Assembly (NCBI GenBank): GCA_023435895.1
Contig: JAEZLH010000028.1
Coordinates: 124,001-188,000 of the forward strand
Direction of reading: 5' to 3'
From: Bacillota bacterium
GTDB lineage: Bacteria; Bacillota; Clostridia; Lachnospirales; Lachnospiraceae
Length of the DNA stretch: 64,000 nt
Below, piece after piece: positions 16,631 through 24,423 of this stretch. The position numbers were made by a program, and so were the translations under genes. A model generated the notes under the pieces. That model saw nothing but the letters and a program-made list of their open reading frames with translations. It searched no databases and had not been told where the DNA came from. Each line of letters starts with the position of its first letter. The first letter of the stretch is position 1.

Positions 16631-18005
16631 AGATTTCAAAAACTGTTCCTTTTCCCACTTTACTTTTTACATTAATAATGCCCTCATGGTCTTCAATAAT
16701 CCTATAAATAATAGGTAAACCCAGACCAGTTCCTTCATTCTTTGTTGTAAAAAATGGATCGAATATCTTTTCTAAATTCGATTCCTCAATTCCCTGACCG
16801 CCATCCTCAAATAGGATGCATATTTTTTTACTGCTGCCATCTTTTGTGGTAATTGATATATTTCCGCCATCCGGCATTGCGTCCACCGCATTAAAAATCA
16901 GGTTTACAAATACTTGTATTATCTGCTCCCGATCATAATAACCATCTTGTACATCATTTTTCTTAAAACAAACATCAATTTTATGTTGTGATAAATATTT
17001 ATTGGTTATCGTAAGCACATCTTCAATAATGCTATTAATTGAGTACTTACCCTTTTCCTTCAAACTTGGTTTGCTAAATTCCATTAAGGACTTAATTACC
17101 TTATTGGCACGTTCCACTTCCTCATCGATGATCATTAATTCCTGCTGCAAATCTTTCTGATTTGCTGTTAACTCTTTGCTCATGGACTGCTCTATCATTT
17201 TAATTATTGCTAAAGGATTACGAATTTCATGGGCAATTCCCGTTGCCAGATGTCCAACAGATGCCAATCTGTCGTTTCTATGCATTTGAACTTTTAGTTT
17301 ATTGATTTCTGTAATGTCCTCTATTATGATAACCAATCCCTTATTCTTATTCTCAAGATTTAACGGAAAGATATCCATTTTTATATTAACTTCATTATTG
17401 TTTTTCAGAAAGTTTCTTTCAATATTAATTTGCGGAATATTGTTATTATAGGATTTATTGATTATGCCTTCGATATCTGTACAGCATGTAAAATTTTCAA
17501 TAAAATTTAAGCCAAGTGAATCATACTTTATATCAAGAATTTTTTTCGCCCCCTCATTCATAGAGGTAATCAAAAAATCATTATTAACTGCTATGATACC
17601 AAGATGAATACTTTCCAAAACTGAATTGGTATAGTTCTCTAGTAAAATATATTTATTTAATTGGTTATCCAAAGACTTTAATGCCATATTCTTCCGTTCG
17701 ACAATTATCCCTGTAACAATTCCTATTGTTACAAATAAAAAAACATCTAGGAGCTCATGTATTGCATTGCCTTGCGGCCCAATAGACAACAGTTTTTGGG
17801 GAGAATAAATGATACTGATTATAATTGATGTTCCCGCACCGCCCTTAAATCCGAATTGAACCGCGGCTAATATAATTGGGACAAAATATAGCAGTTTATA
17901 TAACACGTGAAGAGGTTCCTCTTTTGTTTTAGTCACAAAATGTAAAACCGTAATTACAGCTATTAAAATTAATACTATAATTTTATAAGCTAGCTTATTC
18001 TTCAT
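16623..18005 (-). CDS. NtrB-like sensor histidine kinase
   Basis: A 460-residue kinase: four membrane helices (within about 5-105), a PAS-like domain (about 120-235), HisKA with His259 in ATGIAHEIRNPLAII, and HATPase_c with FVNLIFNAVDAMPDGG and GTGLGLPI. The HEIRNP histidine box is typical of NtrB/AtoS/ZraS kinases, which phosphorylate sigma-54 activators; the only such activator here is at 21694. It overlaps the stop of the upstream zinc-ribbon gene by 4 bases. Confidence 0.92.
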   Translation of the reverse strand: MKNKLAYKIIVLILIAVITVLHFVTKTKEEPLHVLYKLLYFVPIILAAVQFGFKGGAGTSIIISIIYSPQKLLSIGPQGNAIHELLDVFLFVTIGIVTGIIVERKNMALKSLDNQLNKYILLENYTNSVLESIHLGIIAVNNDFLITSMNEGAKKILDIKYDSLGLNFIENFTCCTDIEGIINKSYNNNIPQINIERNFLKNNNEVNIKMDIFPLNLENKNKGLVIIIEDITEINKLKVQMHRNDRLASVGHLATGIAHEIRNPLAIIKMIEQSMSKELTANQKDLQQELMIIDEEVERANKVIKSLMEFSKPSLKEKGKYSINSIIEDVLTITNKYLSQHKIDVCFKKNDVQDGYYDREQIIQVFVNLIFNAVDAMPDGGNISITTKDGSSKKICILFEDGGQGIEESNLEKIFDPFFTTKNEGTGLGLPIIYRIIEDHEGIINVKSKVGKGTVFEIFI

Positions 18006-18265
18006 TCGGTGCCGCCTTTTCTTAATGTCATTTTACAATAAGGGCAGTACTTCCAATTAACATCTACCATTTTACTGCAATCCGGGCATTTCTTTTTTAA
18101 TGTTTCTTTACAAATGGGGCATACATTGTAGTTTGCTTCTATGGGATTCCCACAGTTGGGACATTTCTTACCTTTATTCTTATTAAAAATAGAGCGATAT
18201 GCTTCTTTATAAATAAAGAAATAGTATAAAATCAATATAAGTAATACCAGAAATAATAAGGTCAT
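18002..18265 (-). CDS. single-helix membrane protein with double zinc ribbon
   Basis: An 87-residue protein: N-terminal helix (about 2-20), then two zinc ribbons (CPNCGNP with CPIC, and CPDCSKM with CPYC), eight cysteines in four CxxC pairs. With the N-terminus outside, the ribbons face the cytoplasm. It lies between another zinc-ribbon gene and the NtrB-like kinase in one operon, with gaps of a few bases. It may couple the membrane to the kinase; no known name. Confidence 0.8.
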   Translation of the reverse strand: MTLLFLVLLILILYYFFIYKEAYRSIFNKNKGKKCPNCGNPIEANYNVCPICKETLKKKCPDCSKMVDVNWKYCPYCKMTLRKGGTE

Positions 18266-18268
18266 CTT

Positions 18269-18607
18269 CTATTTCACGCTCCCATCGTCAAGTGGGTTGC
18301 CACATCTGGGGCAAATTTTCCAATCGTCATTTTCTATTGTGATTCCGCATTTTCCGCATCGTTTGGCTCCTGAATTAGAGAAAAGTTTAAGAATTGTTAT
18401 GATTGCTACTAATACAATCAAAACCATAATGAATAGACTAATCATATCTCTATAGTAAATGTACGAATTATTGTAATAATTATAATTCATATGCATTCCC
18501 ATTCCTGTATTGTATTGGATTGCAAGAAAAGGCAGGCCAAAATTATAAACAACTATTAATACAAGAACACTAACTAACAGATATAGAATTGTTTTTTTAT
18601 AATTCAT
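18269..18607 (-). CDS. two-helix membrane protein with Met/Tyr/Asn loop and zinc ribbon
   Basis: A 112-residue protein: helix about 6-30, an extracytoplasmic loop rich in Met, Asn and Tyr (NTGMGMHMNYNYYNNSYIYY), helix about 54-74, then a C-terminal zinc ribbon (CGKCGIT with CPRCG). The architecture is repeated in the proteins at 21016 and 27034. First gene of the operon with the double zinc ribbon and NtrB-like kinase. Strong GGAGG site. The Met/His-rich loop could bind copper or another soft metal; that is inference. Confidence 0.8.
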   Translation of the reverse strand: MNYKKTILYLLVSVLVLIVVYNFGLPFLAIQYNTGMGMHMNYNYYNNSYIYYRDMISLFIMVLIVLVAIITILKLFSNSGAKRCGKCGITIENDDWKICPRCGNPLDDGSVK

Positions 18608-18649
18608 ATTGACCTCCGTGCTACCAGATTTATTTATGTTCTATGAATT

Positions 18650-18668
18650 GGCGAATAGGATATTCGCC
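18650..18668. repeat. short inverted repeat in the leader of the kinase operon
   Basis: GGCGAATA (18650-18657) and TATTCGCC (18661-18668) are perfect 8-base arms with a 3-base gap, about 45 bases before the 18607 start codon. It could be an operator or a leader hairpin. Confidence 0.45.
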
Positions 18669-18693
18669 TTCTGTTTTAATTTAAAATGATAGT

Positions 18694-18733
18694 AATACAT
18701 ACAGAAAAGAAACGCATCTTTTCTGTATGTATT
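18694..18733. terminator. terminator of the 36-residue peptide gene
   Basis: AATACATACAGAAAAGA (18694-18710) pairs perfectly over 17 bases with TCTTTTCTGTATGTATT (18717-18733) around a 6-base loop, 24 bases after the peptide stop codon. Confidence 0.88.
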
Positions 18734-18756
18734 ATGTATTAACAAGACTATATCAA

Positions 18757-18867
18757 TTACATCTTAGATGCTGGCATTAAACCATACATATAAACTAAGT
18801 AACCAACAACTAAAAGAACAACAATACCTGCTGCTACCCCTAAAATCGTTAATGTCTTCTTGCTCAT
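18757..18867 (-). CDS. 36-residue single-helix membrane peptide under a sigma-54 promoter
   Basis: The ORF encodes a short Lys-rich start (MSKKT), one hydrophobic helix (about 6-30, LGVAAGIVVLLVVGYLVYMY) and the tail GLMPASKM. AAGGAG lies 7 bases before the ATG. A -24/-12 element sits at 18905-18920, giving a leader of about 28 bases, and a perfect terminator follows, so this is a complete monocistronic unit. No homologue is recognised. It probably acts in or on the membrane, as small stress-induced peptides do. Confidence 0.8.
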   Translation of the reverse strand: MSKKTLTILGVAAGIVVLLVVGYLVYMYGLMPASKM

Positions 18868-18904
18868 GATATCACTCCTTTACTTTCGTTATATCTATTA
18901 ATAT

Positions 18905-18920
18905 AGCAAATAGCATGCCA
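18905..18920 (-). promoter_or_regulatory. sigma-54 (-24/-12) promoter for the 36-residue peptide
   Basis: The minus strand reads TGGCAT-gctat-TTGCT: the GG and GC dinucleotides are exactly 10 bases apart as sigma-54 requires, with one deviation from TGGCAC-N5-TTGCW. Expected start near 18895. Confidence 0.75.
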
Positions 18921-18927
18921 AACAATA

Positions 18928-18943
18928 TGGCACTAATTTTGCT
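18928..18943 (+). promoter_or_regulatory. sigma-54 (-24/-12) promoter, divergent, towards rpoN antisense
   Basis: The plus strand reads TGGCAC-taatt-TTGCT, a full match to the sigma-54 consensus, facing away from the peptide promoter with 7 bases between the two. Transcription would enter the 3' end of rpoN on the opposite strand; no ORF with a ribosome site follows. Confidence 0.6.
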
Positions 18944-18995
18944 TTTATCATTACATGATTTTTCTTAATGTGTTGAATTATTTACACTATAATGT

Positions 18996-19011
18996 TCAAT
19001 TTTGAACAGTA
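18996..19011. promoter_or_regulatory. candidate enhancer (UAS) for the NtrC-like activator
   Basis: Palindrome TGTTCAATTTTGAACA, centred about 85 bases upstream of the -24 element of the peptide promoter, a usual position for a sigma-54 activator site. The half-sites recur at 21655-21687 upstream of the second sigma-54 promoter. Confidence 0.5.
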
Positions 19012-19012
19012 G

Positions 19013-20431
19013 CTATTTCTCGTAGTCGTTTGTAACAAATATCCTTCTCTTACTTGATGCTCTAATCTCTAAAGACTCTCTATACTTAGCTACCGTTCTT
19101 CTTGATATATTTATATTTGACTGCTTCAGCAGGACAGCTATTTCTTGATCTGATAGCGGATGTTCCTTATCTTCTGATTTAATGATCTGTTCTATCTCTT
19201 TTTTAATAATATTAGTAGAAACATCCTCGTCACCATCTGAAATAATTCCATTCGTAAAAAGATCTTTTAACCGAATCGTACCACTCGGAACACTGATATA
19301 TTTATCCTTAATCGCTCTGCTTATTGTGGACTCATTCAAATTCAAATCCATTGCCACATCTTTGAGAATCATTGGTTTGAGATAATTATTTCCTTTATCG
19401 AAATATACTTTTTGGTATTCTACAATCTTCTCAATAATCCGATATATCGTATGTCTTCTTTGTTCAATTCCTTTGATCAAATACACTGCACTACTGACTT
19501 TATCTCTCATAAACTCTACCACTTCCGAATTATTGTTTGTTTGAAGCATTTGCTGATAGTAGTGATTCACGTTTAGCCTTGGCACTACGGAATCATTCAT
19601 GATAATATAAAAATCGTTATTTACCTTCTTTAAGAAAGCTTCCGGAATAATATAACCTGTTTCCTCTCCGGTATAGAACCCTCTCGCCGGCTTTGGCTCA
19701 AGAGATTTAATCAAGTCAATGTATTGCTGTAACTTACCAAGGGTAATTCCAAGGATTTTACATAATTCCTTCATTTTATTATCTGCAACTAGTTCTAAAT
19801 AGTTATAAATGATTTCAATAATTGTTTTATCGTAATGCTTTTTCTTTTTTAGTTGTATCATTAGGCTCTCTCTAAAATCTCTTGCACCAATGCCACAAGG
19901 CTGCAAATCCTGAATAATCAATAGTGCGGAACGTACTATTTCAACCGGCTTCTTCAATTCACAGGCAATGTTTATGATATCTTCTTTAATAAAACCATCA
20001 TCATCTATTAGTGCAATTAAGTACTCACAGGTATGTCTTACTTCCTCGTTAATACTTAAATCAATTATCTGATTTAATAAATAATCTTTTAATGTTTCTT
20101 TCTTACTTATATAATTCAAAGGATTATTGTCGTTATCATCATCAGATATAATGTCAGATGATATACTGCTAGCATTTTCATCGTTATTTATTTTAATCAA
20201 TTTGTCATAGTCAAACGCTTCAACCTTATTACTTTCACTGGCTATTTGGTCTTCTCCATCATTTAACTTATCATAGTCAATTTCAAGAATCGGATTTTCC
20301 TCCAAGGATGCTTCGATAAATTCCTGTAGTTCTAGGATTGGCATCTGAAGAAGCTGCAAAGACAATTTCATCTCATTGGTCAGAATCAGTTTTTGCTCCT
20401 GGCGCATTTTTTGAACTAAATTCATATCCAT
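19013..20431 (-). CDS. rpoN: RNA polymerase sigma-54 factor RpoN
   Basis: A 472-residue sigma-54. The activator-interacting region I is at the N-terminus (TNEMKLSLQLLQMPILELQE, then EENPILEIDYD), followed by an acidic region II, the core-binding domain, a helix-turn-helix near 360-385, and the C-terminal RpoN box ISRRTVAKYRE that binds the -24 element. The start at 20431 has GGAGG 8 bases upstream. Its location among sigma-54 promoters and an NtrB/NtrC-like pair suggests it serves this island. A sigma-A-like promoter with a tandem CTTCAT box precedes it. Confidence 0.96.
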   Translation of the reverse strand: MDMNLVQKMRQEQKLILTNEMKLSLQLLQMPILELQEFIEASLEENPILEIDYDKLNDGEDQIASESNKVEAFDYDKLIKINNDENASSISSDIISDDDNDNNPLNYISKKETLKDYLLNQIIDLSINEEVRHTCEYLIALIDDDGFIKEDIINIACELKKPVEIVRSALLIIQDLQPCGIGARDFRESLMIQLKKKKHYDKTIIEIIYNYLELVADNKMKELCKILGITLGKLQQYIDLIKSLEPKPARGFYTGEETGYIIPEAFLKKVNNDFYIIMNDSVVPRLNVNHYYQQMLQTNNNSEVVEFMRDKVSSAVYLIKGIEQRRHTIYRIIEKIVEYQKVYFDKGNNYLKPMILKDVAMDLNLNESTISRAIKDKYISVPSGTIRLKDLFTNGIISDGDEDVSTNIIKKEIEQIIKSEDKEHPLSDQEIAVLLKQSNINISRRTVAKYRESLEIRASSKRRIFVTNDYEK

Positions 20432-20478
20432 CAACTTTACCTCCGCCTATACTTAACTAATAGTTATTATAAAAACTC

Positions 20479-20502
20479 CATATGAAGTTTAAATGAAGAT
20501 TA
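20479..20502 (-). promoter_or_regulatory. tandem CTTCAT box and promoter of rpoN, copy 2
   Basis: The minus strand reads CTTCATTTAAA then CTTCATATGGA, an 11-bp direct repeat, followed 16 bases after the second CTTCAT by TATAAT at about 20465-20470. This matches the arrangement before 16560. Confidence 0.65.
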
Positions 20503-20536
20503 TGTATACCGAGCACAACATCCTATCAAATGAAAT

Positions 20537-20574
20537 AAGAGTTACCCCTGACTTTATATACAAGGATAACTCTT
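20537..20574. terminator. terminator after the Met-rich repeat protein
   Basis: AAGAGTTACCC (20537-20547) pairs with GGATAACTCTT (20564-20574), one mismatch, downstream of the gene at 20618. Confidence 0.65.
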
Positions 20575-20617
20575 AATCATATACTATAAATGAGTATTAT
20601 TTCGATTTTTACTAACG

Positions 20618-21001
20618 TTACATGCCCATCATACTCATCATATCATCCATCATACCCATACTACTGCTCGAACTACCTTGCATATTCGTTCCTGAATTTG
20701 AGCTTCCATTCATATTGGAATTCATATTATCCTGCATATTCATGCCTGAATTCATATTATCCTGCATGTTCATTCCTGAATTCATATTACCTTGCATATT
20801 CATTCCTGAATTCATACTATTTTGCATCGAACCATTTATCATAGGATTGGAATTCATGCTATTTTGATACATTCCGCTCATATTGCTTTGATTATAATAT
20901 TGGTTGTTAGAGAACTGTTGAAGCCCCCAAAGTACCACAAAGCTGATTATGATTCCTGCAAAGGAAACTGCCGCCAATTTCAACCAAGGATTGTTATTCA
21001 T
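20618..21001 (-). CDS. membrane-anchored Met/Asn-rich repeat protein
   Basis: A 127-residue protein: short start MNNNPWLKLAAVSFAGIII with a single helix (about 8-26), then a Met/Asn/Ser/Gly/Gln-rich extracytoplasmic tail with three near-identical 10-residue repeats (NSGMNMQGNM, NSGMNMQDNM, NSGMNMQDNM) and the end MGMMDDMMSMMGM. About 30 Met residues suggest Cu(I) binding as in Met-rich copper proteins, but this is inference. The helix resembles the one starting at codon 70 of the gene at 25207. It lies 14 bases after the zinc-ribbon gene in the same sigma-54 operon. Strong GGAGG site. Confidence 0.8.
   Translation of the reverse strand: MNNNPWLKLAAVSFAGIIISFVVLWGLQQFSNNQYYNQSNMSGMYQNSMNSNPMINGSMQNSMNSGMNMQGNMNSGMNMQDNMNSGMNMQDNMNSNMNGSSNSGTNMQGSSSSSMGMMDDMMSMMGM
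20721..20830. repeat. 30-bp coding tandem repeats (about 3.6 copies)
   Basis: Units at 20721-20750, 20751-20780, 20781-20810 and a partial unit from 20811 share ttcatattatcctgcatatt with few changes. They encode the 10-residue Met/Asn repeat. Such high DNA identity implies recent expansion or slippage. Confidence 0.85.
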
Positions 21002-21015
21002 AATATTACCTCCAT

Positions 21016-21429
21016 TTAATTTTCTTTTACTTCAGAAGCACAGTATGGGCACACCTTCCATCCCTCTTCTAAGGTTTTTCCACAAATGTCACATGTTTTT
21101 TTTGTGCTTCTCGAATGACTAAAACTATTCTTAAATGCTGCGTAATCTTGTGGAGTAAAAATGTAATTCTTCACTGTTATGACCAATCCTATTATAAGGG
21201 CTATCACAAATATAACAATGAATAACTTAATCAAGAACGCCAATAAAACCGAAAATGTTCCAACACCAAATCCATAATTACCATACATATTCATATGAGC
21301 ACCACCATACCTTCCTGTTATATTAAGACCAAAATAATTTGAAGGGAATAAAATCTCCTTCGCAATCCACAAAGCAATGATACCGATAAAAGTAATAAGT
21401 ATCACCTTTAAAATGGAATTTCTCTGCAT
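21016..21429 (-). CDS. two-helix membrane protein with Gly/Asn/Met loop and zinc ribbon
   Basis: A 137-residue protein: helix about 5-25, a loop LNITGRYGGAHMNMYGNYGF, helix about 62-90, then a zinc ribbon (CDICGKTLEEGWKVCPYC). Same plan as 18269 and 27034. The ATG at 21429 has GGAGG 8 bases upstream; a GTG three codons earlier abuts the site. It heads a two-gene operon behind a perfect sigma-54 promoter (21470-21486). Role unknown; the ribbon is predicted cytoplasmic. Confidence 0.82.
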   Translation of the reverse strand: MQRNSILKVILITFIGIIALWIAKEILFPSNYFGLNITGRYGGAHMNMYGNYGFGVGTFSVLLAFLIKLFIVIFVIALIIGLVITVKNYIFTPQDYAAFKNSFSHSRSTKKTCDICGKTLEEGWKVCPYCASEVKEN

Positions 21430-21469
21430 TTTTTGCACCTCCTTTCTATAATTCTGTACTCATTATTAA

Positions 21470-21486
21470 AGCAATTCTTGTGCCAA
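21470..21486 (-). promoter_or_regulatory. sigma-54 (-24/-12) promoter for the zinc-ribbon/Met-rich operon
   Basis: The minus strand reads TTGGCAC-aagaa-TTGCTT, a perfect match to TGGCAC-N5-TTGCW with GG and GC 10 bases apart, 40 bases before the start codon at 21429. Confidence 0.85.
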
Positions 21487-21556
21487 AATACAGATAACTC
21501 TTCGAAATTTCATTGATTATCCGTATTAACTTGCGCCCATGCTGGAAGCATATAAA

Positions 21557-21588
21557 AAAGTACATAAACATCTGCGTTTACGTACTTT
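21557..21588 (-). terminator. terminator of the NtrC-like gene
   Basis: On the minus strand AAAGTACGTAAAC pairs with GTTTATGTACTTT (one mismatch), followed by a run of six T. It lies between the NtrC-like gene and the sigma-54 promoter at 21470. Confidence 0.8.
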
Positions 21589-21654
21589 AATAATCTTTCT
21601 ATATAATAGAATTCACAACCAAGCTACTTAATTAGTTTTATATTACTTACCAGT

Positions 21655-21687
21655 TGTTCAAAACCTAGCACTACACCGTGCATTATT
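21655..21687. promoter_or_regulatory. possible enhancer half-sites upstream of the 21470 promoter
   Basis: TTGTTCAA and TTGAACAA lie about 16 bases apart in inverted orientation, with inner GCAC and GTGC. The half-site matches the palindrome at 18996. It is about 170-200 bases upstream of the -24 element. It lacks a T-run, so it is a poor terminator. Confidence 0.4.
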
Positions 21688-21693
21688 GAACAA

Positions 21694-23043
21694 TTATTTT
21701 AATTTAAATTTATCCATTCGATAAATCAGCGCATGCCTTGACAATCCTAATAGCTTAGCCGCATTTGTTTGATTTCCCTTTGCCATATCAAGTGCTTGTC
21801 TTACAAAACTCTCCTCTACCCTTTCCAGATTAATTCCTTTCTCGGGTAATACAAATTCTTCCTTTTTACTTGCAAATGCACCTTTTAATATTTCCTTCGG
21901 TAACAGGGATGGTACGATTCTTCCACCGGAAGATAGTATAATTAATCGTTCGATCAGATTTTCCAGTTCACGGATATTGCCTGGAAAATCATAACTTTTA
22001 ATTAGATCCAATGTAATCGGATCAATTTCTAATTTTTCTTTGTTAATTTCCTTGCAGTATTTATCGATAAAATACTCGACTAATAAAGAGATATCCTCTT
22101 TTCGTTCCCTGAGTGGAGGCAAACAAACCGGAATGACTTTCAATCTATATAAGAGATCTTCTCTGAATTCTCCCTTTGCAACCATTTTATCAAGATCCTT
22201 ATTAGTGGCTGCAATGATTCTGACATCCGCTTTAATCACCTCAGAACCACCGACTCGTTCAAATTCTTTTTCTTGTAATACTCTAAGTATCTTAACCTGG
22301 AGTGGCAGGCTCAGTTCCCCTATCTCATCTAAGAATAGCGTACCACCTTGTGCCCTATCAAACCTTCCGGGCTTTCTTGAATTTGCTCCAGTAAATGCAC
22401 CTTTCTCATAACCGAATAGTTCACTTTCAATGAGTGTTTCCGGTATTGCACCACAATTAACCGTAATAAACGGTTTATGATTTCTGCCACTTTTATTATG
22501 AATGGAAGCAGCTATGCCTTCTTTTCCTGTACCACTTTCTCCAATAATAAGGATGGATGCATTGGTGTCTGCAACTTTATTGACAAGTTCAAAGACCTCC
22601 AGCATTTTTTTACTGCTGCCGATTATCTTACCATTAAAAATTTCATTTGCACTCTCTTTTAAATATTCAATTTCTTTATTCAGCCGGTCAATATTCAGTG
22701 CCTTAAAAAGGGACAACTTTAAATCATCGATATCGAACGGTTTTGATACATAATCCACTGCCCCTAATTTCATTGCCTCAACGGCAGCATCTGTACTACC
22801 ATGTGCGGTTATCATAATAACGGGGATTTTTGGTCTTAACGTTTTTATTCTTTTTAACACTTCCATTCCGTCAATCTTTGGCATTCGATAATCCAAAATC
22901 ACGAAATCAGGCTCCTCGTCTAAGAATTTATGATAAGCTTCTTCCCCATCACTGGCTTCCACAACATTGAACTTATCCTCCTCTAATGTTTTACCCAATA
23001 TCCATCTCATATTTTTCTCATCATCAGCAATTAGAATTTTCAT
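21694..23043 (-). CDS. NtrC-family sigma-54 response regulator
   Basis: A 449-residue activator: receiver 1-120 with Asp51 in VILDYRMP and Lys101, AAA+ domain about 140-370 with Walker A GESGTGKE, the sigma-54 contact loop GAFTGA at 215-220, Walker B GGTLFLDEIGE, an arginine-finger region, and a C-terminal Fis-type HTH (NQTNAAKLLGLSRHALIYRM). It should activate the -24/-12 promoters in this island. The likely kinase is the NtrB-like protein at 16623, although it sits directly behind the OmpR/HK pair in one operon. Confidence 0.95.
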   Translation of the reverse strand: MKILIADDEKNMRWILGKTLEEDKFNVVEASDGEEAYHKFLDEEPDFVILDYRMPKIDGMEVLKRIKTLRPKIPVIMITAHGSTDAAVEAMKLGAVDYVSKPFDIDDLKLSLFKALNIDRLNKEIEYLKESANEIFNGKIIGSSKKMLEVFELVNKVADTNASILIIGESGTGKEGIAASIHNKSGRNHKPFITVNCGAIPETLIESELFGYEKGAFTGANSRKPGRFDRAQGGTLFLDEIGELSLPLQVKILRVLQEKEFERVGGSEVIKADVRIIAATNKDLDKMVAKGEFREDLLYRLKVIPVCLPPLRERKEDISLLVEYFIDKYCKEINKEKLEIDPITLDLIKSYDFPGNIRELENLIERLIILSSGGRIVPSLLPKEILKGAFASKKEEFVLPEKGINLERVEESFVRQALDMAKGNQTNAAKLLGLSRHALIYRMDKFKLK

Positions 23044-23073
23044 ATTTGATTCTCCGGTTCTTTCTTTACACCA

Positions 23074-24423
23074 TTATCGATTAAAGGTTACCATAACAGT
23101 AGTTCCAACGCCTTCTTTACTGTCAACTTCAATTGTTGCAGAATGTTGTATTAATATTTGCTTTGAAATTGTCAACCCTATACCACTTCCTTCAATCTTA
23201 TTCCTGCTCTTGTCACCCCGATACAATCTCTCAAAAATAAAGGGTAAGTCTTTTTTACTTATTCCAATACCGGTATCCTTTACAGACATACGTATATGAT
23301 TTTTATCTCCTTCCATACGTATCGATATCTTGCCCTCTGCTTCACTAAACTTCACTGCATTTGATAAAATATTAAACATAACCTGGCTTAACTTATCGCT
23401 ATCTCCGATAATCATAAAATCCAGTTTTGGCTGAAAGTATAAATCAAGAATAATATTTTTTCGATTTGCAAGTATTGAAAAAGTATCATAAATCTTGGAT
23501 ATCAGCTCCCTTAAATCCACCTTTTCCATCTGGTAGGTGGCTGCATGTTCTTCCAATTCCTTCAAAGTATCCAAATTATTCAATAACTTACCAAATCGAA
23601 TCACCTCATTATTTAAATTGATTAGTCTATCCTCTGTAACCGGATAAACCCCATCTATCATTGCTTCCAAATTATTCTGAAAAATATTTAATGGGGTGCG
23701 AATCTCATGAGAGATATCAGATACCAAACGTTTACGTAGATCGTCCTGGTACTGTAGCTTTTCCCCTAATATATTAACGCTGCGAATTAAATTATTAATT
23801 TCTACCACGCTGCTTTTTTTATTTGTTTTTGAGCTGTATTTCCCTTCCGTTAGATCAACGCTCGTCTCTGATACTGACTTTATCGGGTTTGAGAATTGTT
23901 TTGAAAAATAGATACTAATCAGTATAGCTAGGGCAATTGATATAACAACACTGATTGCAATATTGCTATAGACCGAAACCTTAAAATTAATATCTTGTTC
24001 CGATATCAAAACCGGATCATATTGTCCTATAATTACATATCCAACAGTATTCCCTTGGTTATTTATAGAAAAGGTAGTTGTTTTGAATTCACTTCCGGCA
24101 TGATTCCCATTCATTTTTAATATTTCTTCCGGATCCATTGCCCAGATGACCTTTTTGTCCTTATCAAGAAGTGTGATGCAATAATTACTCATATAACCTT
24201 CATGCTGTATCTCTTTCCCTGAATCACTTGTCCAGTTCTTATCTCTTTTATATACCTCTTCAAAATATCCAACAATTCGATCATTTCTTTTCTGCTGGTT
24301 ATCCGAAATGTACTTATCAAATGTACTGTTAATCGCCAAATTAACTAGCAAAGCAGAAAAGAGCAAAGACAGTATCGTACAGGAAATAAGTATAAATGCT
24401 AATCTTTTTCTAATTGTATGCAT
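23074..24423 (-). CDS. sensor histidine kinase (OmpR-partner type)
   Basis: A 449-residue kinase: helix about 8-30, an extracytoplasmic sensor of about 115 residues with a Cache-like segment (YCITLLDKDKKVIWAMDPEEI), helix about 150-172, HAMP, HisKA with His239 in DISHEIRTPLNIF, and HATPase_c with MFNILSNAVKFSEAEG, KDTGIGI and GSGIGLTI. Its start shares a base with the stop of the OmpR-type regulator (TAATG), so the two are coupled. The NtrC-like gene follows after 30 bases. Confidence 0.93.
   Translation of the reverse strand: MHTIRKRLAFILISCTILSLLFSALLVNLAINSTFDKYISDNQQKRNDRIVGYFEEVYKRDKNWTSDSGKEIQHEGYMSNYCITLLDKDKKVIWAMDPEEILKMNGNHAGSEFKTTTFSINNQGNTVGYVIIGQYDPVLISEQDINFKVSVYSNIAISVVISIALAILISIYFSKQFSNPIKSVSETSVDLTEGKYSSKTNKKSSVVEINNLIRSVNILGEKLQYQDDLRKRLVSDISHEIRTPLNIFQNNLEAMIDGVYPVTEDRLINLNNEVIRFGKLLNNLDTLKELEEHAATYQMEKVDLRELISKIYDTFSILANRKNIILDLYFQPKLDFMIIGDSDKLSQVMFNILSNAVKFSEAEGKISIRMEGDKNHIRMSVKDTGIGISKKDLPFIFERLYRGDKSRNKIEGSGIGLTISKQILIQHSATIEVDSKEGVGTTVMVTFNR

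Noticed and set aside
20590..20867. Open frames on the plus strand opposite the Met-rich repeat gene
   Set aside because: They are mirror images of the 30-bp repeats in the minus-strand gene; no ribosome site.
21655..21687. Terminator of the NtrC-like gene
   Set aside because: It can fold, but lacks a T-run, and a better terminator lies at 21557-21588; treated as a possible enhancer instead.
22040..22411. A 123-codon plus-strand frame opposite the NtrC-like gene
   Set aside because: Antisense to the AAA+ domain with its conserved motifs; no ribosome site.
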